A model generated the notes under the pieces. That model saw nothing but the letters and a program-made list of their open reading frames with translations. It was not told the DNA's origin and did not search any database. Below, piece by piece: positions 51,774 to 61,900 of a DNA stretch of 64,000 bases (the stretch's first letter is position 1; each line of letters begins with the position of its first letter). A program made the translations under genes and the position numbers. The DNA is from Kribbella jiaozuonensis. GTDB taxonomy: Bacteria; Actinomycetota; Actinomycetes; Propionibacteriales; Kribbellaceae. Where the stretch lies: contig NZ_SZPZ01000003.1 in assembly GCF_005233875.1 (NCBI RefSeq), forward strand, positions 62,001 through 126,000, read 5' to 3'.

Positions 51774-52430
51774 TCACCTGCCGGGGCGCCGCGCTGTGCT
51801 TTCTGCCAGCACCCGCTGCACCTCGTCATCACTCACCGACGAGAAGTCCTGGTACGCCTGCCCGACCGCGTTGAAGTACCGCGGGATCCACACGCACACG
51901 ACCTGATCCGCGATCCGCGCCAGCCGCCGGCAGCTCTCCACACCACCCACGGGTACGGCGACGATCACGCGCGCCGGCCGCTGACGCCGTACCGCTTCCA
52001 CCGCTGCTCGCATCGTCGAACCGGTCGCCAGCCCGTCGTCGACCAGGATCACCACCCGATCCCGTACGTCGATCGGCGGCCGGTCCCCGCGGTACGCCGC
52101 CTCGCGCCGGCGCAACTCGCGGACCTCGCGCCGCCGTACCTCGTCCATCGCGGCCGCGTCGACCTCGCGCGCGATCTGCTCGTTGCGCACGACATGCAGT
52201 TCCTCGCCGACCCCGGCGATCGCACCCATCGCCAGCTCCGGCTGCCCCGGAAACCCCAGCTTCCGCACGATCAGCACATCGAGCTCCGCCCCCAGGGCCT
52301 CCGCGATCGGCCCGGCTACCGGGACGCCGCCGCGCGCCAGCCCGAGCACCAGGACTGAACCGGTGACCTGCCCGAGCTCCTCGGCAAGCACCTCACCGGC
52401 AGCCGCCCGATCAAAATACGGCCTCCTCAT
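51774..52430 (-). CDS. Phosphoribosyltransferase family protein
   Basis: 218 residues. Type I PRTase fold: SVLVLGLARGGVPVAGPIAE, VLIVRKLGFPGQPELAMGAI, and the PRPP loop VVILVDDGLATGSTMRAAVE. The pattern matches the family of predicted phosphoribosyltransferases found in stress and hydrolase clusters rather than a defined purine enzyme. ATG 52430 preferred to an upstream TTG. It ends 58 nt from the pckG stop, convergent. Confidence 0.88.
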   Translation of the reverse strand: MRRPYFDRAAAGEVLAEELGQVTGSVLVLGLARGGVPVAGPIAEALGAELDVLIVRKLGFPGQPELAMGAIAGVGEELHVVRNEQIAREVDAAAMDEVRRREVRELRRREAAYRGDRPPIDVRDRVVILVDDGLATGSTMRAAVEAVRRQRPARVIVAVPVGGVESCRRLARIADQVVCVWIPRYFNAVGQAYQDFSSVSDDEVQRVLAESTARRPGR

Positions 52431-52481
52431 CCCGCCATGATCCAACTACGTTGACCCCATGCGAATCCCTGAGATCGGACC

Positions 52482-53363
52482 ATGGGCATGAAGATCGGTG
52501 TGATGCTCCCGCTGGGTGCAGGAGACGGGCCCGGCGGCGGTATGCCGGGGTGGAAGGACGTGCGGGCGGTCGCAGAGGCGGCTGAGGCGGGTGGGCTGGA
52601 TTCTGTCTGGATCGCGGACCATTTCCTGTACCGCGACCCGGAAGGGCAGATCTACGGTATGCACGAGTCGTGGACCCTGCTGACCGCGGTCGCGGCGGTC
52701 ACCTCCCGGGTCGAACTCGGGAACATGGTCCTCTGCGCATCGTTCCGGGACCCAGGCCTGACGGCGAAGATGGCGGCGACGCTCGACGAGGTCTCCGGCG
52801 GCCGGCTCATCCTCGGCGTCGGCGCGGGTTGGCACGACCCGGAGTACGAAGCCTTCGGCCTGCCGACCGACCACCGGGTCGGCCGCTTCGAGGAATGGCT
52901 GGAGATCGTCGCCCGGATGGTCCGCGGCGAGACGGTCAGCTACGAAGGCACCTATTACAAGACGCAGGACGCGAACCTCGACCCGGCCCCGCCCCACCGC
53001 ATCCCGATCCTGATCGCCGGCCACCGCCCCCGGATGATGCGGCTGACCGCGCAATGGGCCGACCTGTGGAACACCGCCTGGTACGGCGCCGCGGACGCCA
53101 AGGTCGAGGAACGTCTGGAGACGCTCCGCGAGGCGATCGAGACCGCCGGCAAGCCCGCCGGCGCGGTGGCCCCGACCGTCGGCGTCGTCGTCCGCGACCC
53201 GGACCAGCCACCCGTCGCCGATCCCGATCCGCGCGCGATCGAAGTACAGGATCTACCTGCGGCGCTGGCGGCGTACGAGAAGCTGGGCGTCGAGCACCTG
53301 ATCATCTCGCCCGAGCCGATCAGCCCCCGCACGGTCGAACGCATCGCCGAAGCGAGGAGCTAA
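52482..53363 (+). CDS. LLM-class F420-dependent oxidoreductase
   Basis: 293 residues, luciferase-like TIM barrel: MKIGVMLPLGAGDGPGGGMP, VAEAAEAGGLDSVWIADHFL, SRVELGNMVLCASFRDPGLT, GGRLILGVGAGWHDPEYEAF, and PILIAGHRPRMMRLTAQWAD. Such proteins use F420 or FMN; the fgd and F420-type reductase genes make F420 plausible. Two close starts (52482, 52488). Ends before a bidirectional terminator. Confidence 0.88.
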   Translation: MGMKIGVMLPLGAGDGPGGGMPGWKDVRAVAEAAEAGGLDSVWIADHFLYRDPEGQIYGMHESWTLLTAVAAVTSRVELGNMVLCASFRDPGLTAKMAATLDEVSGGRLILGVGAGWHDPEYEAFGLPTDHRVGRFEEWLEIVARMVRGETVSYEGTYYKTQDANLDPAPPHRIPILIAGHRPRMMRLTAQWADLWNTAWYGAADAKVEERLETLREAIETAGKPAGAVAPTVGVVVRDPDQPPVADPDPRAIEVQDLPAALAAYEKLGVEHLIISPEPISPRTVERIAEARS

Positions 53364-53368
53364 CAGCA

Positions 53369-53394
53369 GAGGGCCGCCCCATCGGGCGGCCCTC
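53369..53394. terminator. Bidirectional terminator hairpin
   Basis: GAGGGCCGCCC (53369-53379), CATC, GGGCGGCCCTC (53384-53394); perfect 11-bp stem with a 4-nt loop, between the LLM gene (plus strand) and tRNA-Ser (minus strand). No long T-run on either side, but position and stability fit termination. Confidence 0.72.
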
Positions 53395-53402
53395 AGATGC
53401 TG

Positions 53403-53492
53403 CGGAGGCGGCGGGATTTGAACCCGCGAGAGGGGATTACCCTCAACCCGCTTAGCAGGCGGGCGCCATCGACCGGACTAGGCGACGCCTCC
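53403..53492 (-). tRNA. tRNA-Ser (anticodon GCT)
   Basis: 90 nt. Acceptor stem GGAGGCG/CGCCTCC pairs fully, anticodon loop CTGCTAA gives GCT (reads AGC/AGU), long variable arm typical of class II serine tRNAs, and T-arm GGTTCAAATCC. CCA is not encoded. Confidence 0.95.
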
Positions 53493-53770
53493 TCCGACGG
53501 TCCACTCACGGAGCGGACGCGACGACGGCCAAGAGTATCTGCTCGACGGGTCCGGCGGCAAAGCGGGTGGGTGGCAACTCCCCGGACACTCTGAGTGGTT
53601 GAGGCGGCACGTTGGGGCAGTAGCCCACGGCCCCTGTACTGTGGCGACATCGACGGGGGTCGCCAGCATCACGCGTCAACCAACTTGGTGTGGTGGGCGT
53701 CTGAAGTACCGTGGGCCGCTGCGCGCGGCCGACGGAGGGGTCGCCACGTCGTCGATCAGGGAACGGAGCC

Positions 53771-55360
53771 ATGTCGCGGAGTACTCGCGCAGCCGGTCGG
53801 AGGGCAGCGCCTCGTGCCAGCCGGTCCCGGCACCGTTCGCACCGGGCCAGGACGACGTCGAAGGCGATCGGTCTGACCCTGCTCAGCGCCCTGGTGCCAG
53901 GCTCCGGCCTGTTGATGGGCGGCCGGAAGAAGCTCGGCGCATTTGTCCTGACGATCAGCGTCGGCCTGCTGCTGATCGCGGCGTACGTCGGTCTGACGCA
54001 GCGCGACTCGGTCCTGGCGCTCGCGGTCTCGCCGCGGCAGCTGCTGATCGCGACCGGTGCCGTCGTACTGCTCGGGGTGCTCTGGATCTGGGTTGTCGTC
54101 GCGTCGCACAAGCTGCTGCGCCCGGTGAGCATGACCTACACAGGCCGGCTGGCGGGCTCGATGTTCGTCGGGTTGCTGTGTTTCGGGATCGCCGTACCGA
54201 CGACCGTCGCCGCGCAGACCGTGATGGCGCAGCGCGACCTGGTCGGCAGCGTGTTCCAGTCCGAGGGCAACTCCAAGAGCGCGACCCGGCCGAAGGTGAC
54301 CAACGCGAGCGACCCGTGGGCCAAGACCCCGCGGCTGAACCTGCTGCTGCTCGGCGCCGACGACGGCGTGGGCCGGACCGGTGTCCGCACCGACACGGTG
54401 ATCGTCGCCTCGATCGACACCAAGACCGGTAACACCGCGCTGATCTCGCTGAGCCGGAACTGGATGCGGATGCCGTTCCCGGAGGACTCGCCGCTGCACA
54501 AGGTGTACCCGGACGGGTTCTGGGATCCGAACAAGGGCAACGTCGAGCAGCCGGAGTACTACCTCGACGCGATGTACGACAACATCCCGAAGGCGCATCC
54601 GGGGATCCTCGGCCAGACCGACAACGAGGGCGCGGACGTGGTCAAGCTGGCCGCGAGCGCCGCGCTGGGTCTGGACATCGACTACTACATGCAGGTCAAC
54701 CTGGCCGGGTTCCGGCAGATCATCGACGCCGTCGGCGGGATCACGGTGAACGTGAACTACCGGGTCCCGATCGGCGGCGACTACGGCGAGGGTCCGGGGT
54801 CGAACACCGAGAAGAAGCCGAGCGGCTACATCGAGCCGGGTCCGAACCAGAAGCTCGACGGGTACCACGCGCTGTGGTTCGCCCGCGGCCGGTACGGCCT
54901 GAGCGACCCGTCGCGGCAGGAGCGGCAGCGCTGCACCATCCACGCGCTGGTCAACAGCGTGAACCCGGCGACACTGGTGACGAAGTACCAGCAGATCGCC
55001 TCGGCCGGCAAGCAGCTGCTGCGCACCGACATCCCGCAGGAGATCCTGCCCGCGTTCATCCAGCTCGGCCTCAAGGTCAAGAACGCCAAGGTCAGCAACA
55101 TCGACCTCGACAAGAACAAGAACTTCCCGACCGGCAAGAACCCGGACTACACCGCGATGCAGGAGATCATCCAGAAGGCGCTCGCCGCGCAGACCAACCC
55201 GGTCGCGTCGACGCCGACGGTGAAGCCGACCAAGAAGCCGACGAGCGGGACGACGACGAAGAAGCCGACCGCGCCGAAGACGACGGTGACTCCGGGCGCG
55301 GCCGAGAACCTGAACGACGCCTGCGCCTACAACCCCAGCCAGACCGGCAACGGAAACTGA
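53771..55360 (+). CDS. LytR-CpsA-Psr family cell-wall glycopolymer ligase
   Basis: 529 residues. Basic N-terminus, then three hydrophobic helices between ~30 and 150 (AIGLTLLSALVPGSGLLMGG; AFVLTISVGLLLIAAYVGL; LLIATGAVVLLGVLWIWVVV), a fourth near 140-160, and an exterior LCP domain: RLNLLLLGADDGVGRTGVRT, TDTVIVASIDTKTGNTALIS, LSRNWMRMPFPEDSPLHK, IDAVGGITVNVNYRV, GYHALWFARGRYGLSDPSR. Arginine and aspartate positions for polyprenyl-phosphate binding are present. The Lys/Thr/Pro-rich C-terminus spans the wall. It transfers glycopolymers to peptidoglycan. Confidence 0.93.
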   Translation: MSRSTRAAGRRAAPRASRSRHRSHRARTTSKAIGLTLLSALVPGSGLLMGGRKKLGAFVLTISVGLLLIAAYVGLTQRDSVLALAVSPRQLLIATGAVVLLGVLWIWVVVASHKLLRPVSMTYTGRLAGSMFVGLLCFGIAVPTTVAAQTVMAQRDLVGSVFQSEGNSKSATRPKVTNASDPWAKTPRLNLLLLGADDGVGRTGVRTDTVIVASIDTKTGNTALISLSRNWMRMPFPEDSPLHKVYPDGFWDPNKGNVEQPEYYLDAMYDNIPKAHPGILGQTDNEGADVVKLAASAALGLDIDYYMQVNLAGFRQIIDAVGGITVNVNYRVPIGGDYGEGPGSNTEKKPSGYIEPGPNQKLDGYHALWFARGRYGLSDPSRQERQRCTIHALVNSVNPATLVTKYQQIASAGKQLLRTDIPQEILPAFIQLGLKVKNAKVSNIDLDKNKNFPTGKNPDYTAMQEIIQKALAAQTNPVASTPTVKPTKKPTSGTTTKKPTAPKTTVTPGAAENLNDACAYNPSQTGNGN

Positions 55361-55430
55361 GACAAATTCGGTTGGTTGAACCCCAGCGACGGAATCATTA
55401 CAACTCAATGAAACCAAGTCACACCTGGGG

Positions 55431-56396
55431 GTGACTGTGAGGCGTTCGCTGGCGGTTGTGGCCGGAGCCGCGGTTCTGGTCTGTGCGGGCTGTAGCGCCG
55501 AGCCGGAGAAGGGCTCCGCGCCCTCGGCCGGCGGTACGACGAAGACGAGCGCACCGCTCGCCTCGACAGCACCTAAGCCGACGCCGACTGCCGTCGCGCT
55601 GTCGGTTCCGATGTACCAGCGCGCGCTGACCAACGTCGAGAAGACGCTCAAGCCGTCGGTCGCCCGGGTGATGAACGCGCAGACCATCGCCGCCTTCGAC
55701 GCGTCCCGGGCCGTCCTCGCCAAAGCAGTCGTCATCGAACGCGGCGAGCTGGCCAAGATCACGCCGCCGACGGGTCTGGTGGCCGCGCATCCCGCCGTAC
55801 TCGATGCCTTCGATGCGTACGCCGGTGACGTGAGCACCGAGCTGAGCCGGGCCGGGGGTACGAAGACCGGCTGCGGTTTCCCGAAGGCGCTGGATGTCCG
55901 GCTGTACGAGGCGAAGAGCGGGCTGCGGTTCGCGTACGCCGAGCTCGCGCAGAGCGTGCAGAAGTCGATCGGTAGGGGTGTGAAGTTCGGTGCGGTGTCG
56001 GTGCCGCCGAAGCTGGCCCAGCCGGCCGTGATCGCCGGCCGGGGCGAGAACGGGGACGTGTTCCAGCGCTCCGGTCCACGCGGATCGGGGTCGCTCGAGA
56101 TCAAGAACGCCGGGGACGACGTGGTGATCGTCATCGCCGGCAGCAACCCGCGGCAGCCGCAGGCCTCGATCTACGTCCGGGCCGACAAGACCGCGACGCT
56201 GAACGGGATCCGCAGCCAGGACTACTGGGTCTACTTCAAGTCCGGGACGAGCTGGGACGCGAAGAACCACCGGTTCACCGAGAACTGCTCGTACCAGAAG
56301 TTCGACGACATCTTCGACGGCTCGTACAACTGGACGATCAGCCTGGCCAAGACCCCGCTCGGCAACGCGTCGTCGTCGGAGACGGAATCCTTCTGA
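55431..56396 (+). CDS. Putative secreted lipoprotein
   Basis: 321 residues. The signal peptide SLAVVAGAAVLVCAGCSAEP has a cysteine in a near-lipobox context (C-A-G-C; the -3 residue is unusual), followed by a Ser/Thr/Pro linker. The mature domain has GAVSVPPKLAQPAVIAGRG and VVIVIAGSNPRQPQASIYV, with cysteines in TGCGFPKALDV and ENCSYQKFDD likely forming a disulfide. No family recognised. GTG start. It follows the LCP gene after 70 nt and may share its envelope role. Confidence 0.7.
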   Translation: MTVRRSLAVVAGAAVLVCAGCSAEPEKGSAPSAGGTTKTSAPLASTAPKPTPTAVALSVPMYQRALTNVEKTLKPSVARVMNAQTIAAFDASRAVLAKAVVIERGELAKITPPTGLVAAHPAVLDAFDAYAGDVSTELSRAGGTKTGCGFPKALDVRLYEAKSGLRFAYAELAQSVQKSIGRGVKFGAVSVPPKLAQPAVIAGRGENGDVFQRSGPRGSGSLEIKNAGDDVVIVIAGSNPRQPQASIYVRADKTATLNGIRSQDYWVYFKSGTSWDAKNHRFTENCSYQKFDDIFDGSYNWTISLAKTPLGNASSSETESF

Positions 56397-56424
56397 CATG
56401 GTCACCCTGGACGGATGAGATCCT

Positions 56425-56889
56425 GTGTCGATGCGTACGACGTACCGGATGCGGTCGGGACGGTTCCTCGGGATCCTGGCCGCCGGGCTGATCATTCTCG
56501 GGGTAGCCGCAGTGCTGTGGGCACTGGGGCTGCCGTCGGTTGCCGTGTCGGTGTTCGTCTCGCTCGGCGGGGTGATCACGCTGGCCGGCCTGTGGATCCT
56601 GGCCCGGCCGCCGAAGGTCGCGCGGCTGCGGGACGGCGACATCGAGGTACGCGGTCTGCGGACGCCGTGGACGGATATCACCGAGGTCGGGCGGGTGGAG
56701 ACCACGCACGGCGAGGCGATCGTGCTGCGGACCAAGCAGCCCGACCACCCGATCCTGCTGCCGCTGTCCTGGCTCGCGCCGAAGCAGGTGCCGGTGCTGG
56801 AGGCCACGCTGCGGGACAGGCTGAACGCGGCGCACGGGTACACGATCTGGGACGGGACTGTGCCGGAGGACACCGGCAGCGCAGAATGA
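56425..56889 (+). CDS. Membrane protein with PH-like domain
   Basis: 154 residues. Two adjacent hydrophobic helices (GRFLGILAAGLIILGVAAVL and VSVFVSLGGVITLAGLWIL) form a membrane hairpin; the remaining ~85 residues (VARLRDGDIEVRGLRTPWTD, ITEVGRVETTHGEAIVLRT, LLPLSWLAPKQVPVLEATL) look like the PH/DUF-type beta barrel used by actinobacterial small membrane proteins. GTG 56425 or ATG 56431 start. It directly precedes the esterase gene (4 nt). Confidence 0.72.
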   Translation: MSMRTTYRMRSGRFLGILAAGLIILGVAAVLWALGLPSVAVSVFVSLGGVITLAGLWILARPPKVARLRDGDIEVRGLRTPWTDITEVGRVETTHGEAIVLRTKQPDHPILLPLSWLAPKQVPVLEATLRDRLNAAHGYTIWDGTVPEDTGSAE

Positions 56890-56893
56890 TCCG

Positions 56894-57853
56894 GTGCTTT
56901 CCTTCGAACTGTCGTACGACGAGCTACTGACCTACCAGGGCACGAACCCGCGGCCCGCGGACTTCGACGAGTTCTGGGACAAGGCGCTGCTGTCCCTGGA
57001 CGAGGTCCCTGCCGACGCGGAGTTCGTGGACGCGACCGACTTCCCGCTGACCACGGCGACCGCGCAGCACCTGTACTTCACCGGGACCGGTGGGTATCGG
57101 GTGCACGCGAAGGTACTGCGGCCTGCCGAGCCGACCGGGCCGGCGGTGCTGCTGTTCCACGGGTACGGCGGGGAGCAGCCGAAGTGGGTCGAGCTGCTGC
57201 CGTATGCAGCGCGCGGGTTCACGGTCGCGGCGCTGGATGTGCGGGAGCAGGTCGGCTTCCGTACGTCGTCCCAGGAGAGCAACAGCTTCTCGCTGCAGCA
57301 CCATCTGGTGCACGGGTTGGACGCGGGGCCGGATGGGCTGCTGTACAAGCACATCTTCCTGGACACGCGGCGGTTGGCCGATCTCATCGGTGGCTTGCCG
57401 GAGGTGGATGCGTCGCGGATCGCGACCACGGGGTGGAGCCAGGGCGGTGGGTTGTCGTTGGTGGCGGCGGCGCTGACGCCGTCGATCAAGTACACGGCGA
57501 GCGTGTATCCGTTCCTGTGCGACTACCAGCGCACGTGGGACCTGAACCTCGAGACCGGGCCGTACGACGAGATCGTCACGTGGTTCCGCAAGCGCGACCC
57601 GAGGCACCTACGGCAGGACGAGGTGTTCACGACGCTGGGCTACATCGACGTACAGAACCTCGCCCCTCGCATCCAGGCCGAGGTGACTCTCTTCGTCGGC
57701 CTGGAGGACCAGGTCTGTCCGCCGTCCACCCAGTTCGCCGTCTACAACAAGCTCAAGTCGGCCAAGGAGACCCGCCTCTACCCCGACTTCGGCCACGACG
57801 ACCTGCCCGGCGCCCACGACGACATCTACCAACTAATAGGCACCAAACTCTGA
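56894..57853 (+). CDS. Acetyl xylan esterase / cephalosporin-C deacetylase-type hydrolase
   Basis: 319-residue alpha/beta hydrolase of the CE7-like family: YQGTNPRPADFDEFWDKALL, VLLFHGYGGEQPKWVELLPY, the nucleophile serine in TTGWSQGGGLSLVAAALTP, and LFVGLEDQVCPPSTQFAVYN followed by PDFGHDDLPGAHDD supplying Asp and His. GTG start 4 nt after the PH-like gene, so the two are co-transcribed. It deacetylates sugars or xylan-derived oligosaccharides in characterised relatives. Confidence 0.9.
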   Translation: MLSFELSYDELLTYQGTNPRPADFDEFWDKALLSLDEVPADAEFVDATDFPLTTATAQHLYFTGTGGYRVHAKVLRPAEPTGPAVLLFHGYGGEQPKWVELLPYAARGFTVAALDVREQVGFRTSSQESNSFSLQHHLVHGLDAGPDGLLYKHIFLDTRRLADLIGGLPEVDASRIATTGWSQGGGLSLVAAALTPSIKYTASVYPFLCDYQRTWDLNLETGPYDEIVTWFRKRDPRHLRQDEVFTTLGYIDVQNLAPRIQAEVTLFVGLEDQVCPPSTQFAVYNKLKSAKETRLYPDFGHDDLPGAHDDIYQLIGTKL

Positions 57854-58315
57854 GCCGTAGAGCTCCAGGGTGATTCTCGGGTCGTCGAGGTTGTTGATGG
57901 CTTGGATAAGGATGTCGGCTTCCGGGCCGTTACGGTCGACCATCATCACGAGACGGTTGGTGGAGTAATCGACACAGCCGCTGATGCCGCTGGTGCCGGT
58001 CCACGTGGGCTGGTGTTCGAGCAGTCGGGAGGAGAGTTCACTCAGCTCCTCACCGGAGTACTGGACCTGGACGAACAGGACCCGCAGCCAGGTCGGGCTC
58101 GTGACCAGCAGCAGAAGGCGTGCCTTCTGGAGGGCTTCCTCGGTTGTCATCTGCACCGTCAGCGTGGCTGTCTCGAAATCCCACAGCATCTCGCCGTCAT
58201 ACGCCCGCAGGGGCGACAGCAACCCACGAATCCGGCCCCGCTCCTCCGAATACCGCGCATCCCCCGTGATATCCAACGGCAACCACCCACCACCAACCTT
58301 CTTCTCCACAAGCAC
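57833..58315 (-). CDS. Hypothetical protein
   Basis: 160 residues, no family recognised. Mixed alpha/beta: VGGGWLPLDITGDARYSEER at the N-terminus, MLWDFETATLTVQMTTEEAL, LLLLVTSPTWLRVLFVQVQY, and ISGCVDYSTNRLVMMVDRNG. It overlaps the esterase 3' end by 21 nt tail-to-tail and lies 33 nt from the methyltransferase stop on the same strand, so the methyltransferase and this gene may be one transcript. Confidence 0.6.
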   Translation of the reverse strand: MLVEKKVGGGWLPLDITGDARYSEERGRIRGLLSPLRAYDGEMLWDFETATLTVQMTTEEALQKARLLLLVTSPTWLRVLFVQVQYSGEELSELSSRLLEHQPTWTGTSGISGCVDYSTNRLVMMVDRNGPEADILIQAINNLDDPRITLELYGSEFGAY

Positions 58316-58348
58316 AGGCTAAGCAGCAGCTACAGCAGGAACCAGTGG

Positions 58349-58939
58349 TCAGCAGTCGGGGCGGGTCCAGAGGATTGAGTAGCGGAAGAGTAGGTGGCGG
58401 CGGTAGGTGGCGCCGGGGAGGAGTTCGGTGGTCAGGGCCTGGATTTCGGGGTAGGTGACGGGTGGGGGCCAGACGACTGGGGAGGGGTGTTCCCAGTGGG
58501 TCTTGGTTGCGCGGTGGGCCAGGTTTGCGGCTACGCCGGCGGCCTCGCGTGGGAGGTCACGGGGCAGGGTCGGGCGGGCTAGGCCTACGACGGCGAGGAC
58601 GCCGCCCGGACGGACCAGCGAGCGCATCCGGAGCAACCCCGTGCGGGCGTCGACGTGGTGGAGGGTGGCGACGGAGGCGACGACGTCGTACGACGACAGC
58701 TCGAGGGGATAGTCCAGGAAGTCGCCGTGAACGTACGAGATGTCGTCGTCGTACCCGCGGGCCAACTCGAGGCTCGGAGTATCCAGGTCGATGCCGGTGA
58801 CGTCCGGTACGGCGTCGCGCAGCGACCGGGTCAGCATGCCCTCGCCGCAGCCGATGTCGAGCGCGCGCGTCGCGCCAGGTGGGACGGACTGGAGGATGCG
58901 GGAGTGGTAGTGGATGTTGTGGTTCCACCGCTGGCTCAT
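58349..58939 (-). CDS. SAM-dependent methyltransferase
   Basis: 196 residues. Class I methyltransferase: HYHSRILQSVPPGATRALDI with motif I DIGCGEGMLTRSLRDAVPDV, acidic motif II TGIDLDTPSLELARG, and SYDVVASVATLHHVDARTGL. ATG chosen from the family start MSQRWNHNIHYHS; upstream frame is antisense to the AfsR-like gene. Divergent (52 nt) from that regulator, so it may be a target of it. Substrate unknown. Confidence 0.85.
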   Translation of the reverse strand: MSQRWNHNIHYHSRILQSVPPGATRALDIGCGEGMLTRSLRDAVPDVTGIDLDTPSLELARGYDDDISYVHGDFLDYPLELSSYDVVASVATLHHVDARTGLLRMRSLVRPGGVLAVVGLARPTLPRDLPREAAGVAANLAHRATKTHWEHPSPVVWPPPVTYPEIQALTTELLPGATYRRHLLFRYSILWTRPDC

Positions 58940-58991
58940 CCGACCATCCTCGTCGAAGGTGGGGCCTACGATCGTGGGGGGAGGGCTGAAG

Positions 58992-61900
58992 GTGCGGATC
59001 CAACTGCTGGGTGGTTTCGCTGTCGATCGCGGGGGCCGATCCGTCGATCCGAAAGTGTGGCGGCTGCGGAAGGCGCGGACGCTGGTCAAGCTGCTCGCGT
59101 TGGCGCGCGACCAGCGGCTGCACCGCGACGTACTGCTCGAGGCGTTGTGGCCGGACCGGCCTCCGACGTCAGCGGTCAACAATCTGCACCAAGCCCTGCA
59201 CGTGGCACGTCGGGCGCTCGCGGGTGACGAGTCGAGCAACGGACTGCTGGAGTTGCGCGACGACTTCGTGGTGCTGCTGGCGGACGGCGTCGTGGACGTC
59301 GACGTACGGACGTTCGAACGGCTGGCCGCGCTGGGCCGCAGCAGCGGTGACCTCGACGACCTCCGCGCCGCAGTCGCCGCGTACACAGGCGATCTCCTGC
59401 CCGAGGACAGATTCGAGGACTGGGCCGTTCGCCCGCGCGAGGAACTCCGCGACAGCTTCGGCAATCTCCTCGTCGACTTCGCGGACGCGGCCGCCGCGGA
59501 TCACCACGAGGCAGAGGCACTCGACGCCCTGACCCGCGCACTCGCCATCGACCCGCTGCACGAGCACGGCGTCCGAAGCCTGATGCGACAACTCGCGGCA
59601 ACAGGCCGTTCGTCCGAAGCGTTGGCGCAGTACGAACGGCTGAGAAGCGACCTACGTACGGCGTACGGCACCGACCCCGACCCAGATACCCAGCGCCTGT
59701 ACCAGGAACTGCTCACCGGCACCGTCAAAGTCGACAGCCAGCCAAGGCACAACCTTGCACCCGCGTTGACCAGCTTCGTGGGCCGCGAGCGCGAGATCGC
59801 GGACGTCCATCGCCTGATGGAACAAGGCCGCCTCGTCACCCTCACCGGCGTCGGCGGCGCCGGCAAGACCCGCCTGGCCGAAGAAGCCGCCCGCCGCCTG
59901 GTCGACTCGTACGCCGACGGCGTCTGGATCGCTGACCTCGTACCGGTCGCCGACCCACACCTCGTAGCCGACTCCGTCGCCGCCGCCCTCGGCCTCGACC
60001 CTGCAGCCGGATCGGATTCGACCCGCACCCTCATCACCCGCCTGGCACCCCGCAATCTCCTTCTCGTACTGGACAACTGCGAACACCTCCTCGCCGCCTG
60101 CGCCGGCCTGGCAAGCGCAGTACGGCGAAGTTGCCCCGGCGTCAGCCTGCTAGCCACCAGCCGCGAACCACTCCATGCCCCCGGCGAGGTCACCTTCCGC
60201 GTGCCCTCACTCGAACTCCCCGAGCCAACCGACGAACTCGACCGACTCCGCACGCTGTCGTCAGTACGACTCTTCGTCGACCGCGCCCAAGACGTTCGCC
60301 CCGGCTTCGTACTGGACGCAACCAACGCAGCCGCCATCGTCGAGATCTGCCGCTGCCTCGACGGCATCCCACTCGCCCTCGAACTCGCGGCCGCCCGCGC
60401 CTCACACCTCGAGGCCGCCGAGATCGCCGCACGGCTGGGCGAGGCACTCTCGCTGCTCGGCCGCCCCGGCGAGGTCACCCGACACGCGACCCTGCGCGCA
60501 ACCCTCGAATGGAGCCACGCCTTGCTGTCCGACGACGAGCAGGTGCTGCTCCGCCGGCTCGCGGTCTTCTCCGGCAGCTTCTCGCTCCGATCCGCCGAGC
60601 AGGTCTGCGCCGACGACCGCCTGCCCAGCTCAGACGTCCTAGACCTCCTCGGTCGGCTCGTCGACAAGTCGCTGCTGCTCGTCGACCACGACGGCCCGCG
60701 CTCGCGATACCGGCTCCTGGAGACGATCCGCCAGTTCGCGCACGAACGTCTGGCCGCGGCGCACGAGGCCGCACCGATGGAGGCCGCGCACTGCAGGTTC
60801 TTCCTGGAACTCGCAGCCACCGAAGATCCCGAGCGAGCCGGCGTCGTCGTCGAACGCCCTCAGCTGCTCGACGCCGACCACGACAACCTCCGCGCCGCAC
60901 TCAACTGGGCACTCCGCCACGATCATGAGCGAGCCTTGCTGCTCGGCCTCAGCCTCTCGCCGTACTGGCTGGCGCGCGGTCATTTCTCCGAAGGTGCGGG
61001 CTGGCTCGAACGCGTTCTCGACGTCGCGGTCGAGCCGTCCCGCGAGCGAGCCCGCGCGATCTTCGCGCTCGCGATCCTGCTCGCCCGAAGCGGGCTGGCC
61101 GACCGGCTCCCACGACTCGGCGACGAAGCAGTCGCGGTCTCCTACCAATCCGGCGACCAGATCGACCTCGTGACCACCCGGGTACTGCGTGGCACGCTCC
61201 TGCTCGGAAGCGGCGACCTCGACGAGATCGAACAGACCGCCGTCGACTCGCTCGCGCAAGCCGACGCCCTCGGCGCAGACCCACTGGCCGCTGCCGCACA
61301 AGGTCTCGGCGCAATGGCCGCACTCTTCCGCGAGAACGCCGAACTCGCCCAGGAACGCTTCGAAGAATGCCTGCGACGGCTGGCGCAGATCGACCCGAAC
61401 ACGACCAGGTTCTTCCCCGCTGTCACGATGTGCCTGCCGCTCGTACCGATCGACGGCTGGTGGATCCCGGTGTTCGAGGAGACCTTCCTGATCGGCCGCC
61501 GGGTCGGCGCCGTACAAGGCACCGGGTACGCCTTGTCGGGCCTGGCCGACGCCCATCGCCTGACCAGAAACCTCGACGCCGCACAGGACGCCGTACGGCG
61601 GTCGGTCGATGCCTTCACCGGGATCGAGGACGCGTCCGGCCTCGGCCATGCGCTGAACCATCTCGGCTGTATCGAGCGCGACCAAGGGCTGTTCGGGGCG
61701 GCCGAGAAGCACCTGCGCGACGCACTCCAGCTCCGCGAACAGCTAGGAGATCGCCGCGGTGAGAGCCTGACTCTCGCCAATCTCGGTCTGCTCGCCGCGG
61801 CGTCCGGCGATCCCGGGACGGGTCGGCGCCTCACGCGTGCCGCCCTCGATCGCGGCGAGGCGGTCGACGATGCGCCCGCGGCCGGCGGGGCTCTGCTCAA

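Noticed and set aside
49868..51832. Long minus-strand open frame opposite pckG
   Set aside because: Composition is that of a frame shadow (Arg/Val/Asp/Gly-rich), and pckG is unambiguous.
53756..56146. Long minus-strand open frame opposite the LCP and lipoprotein genes
   Set aside because: Shadow frame; no domain and atypical composition.
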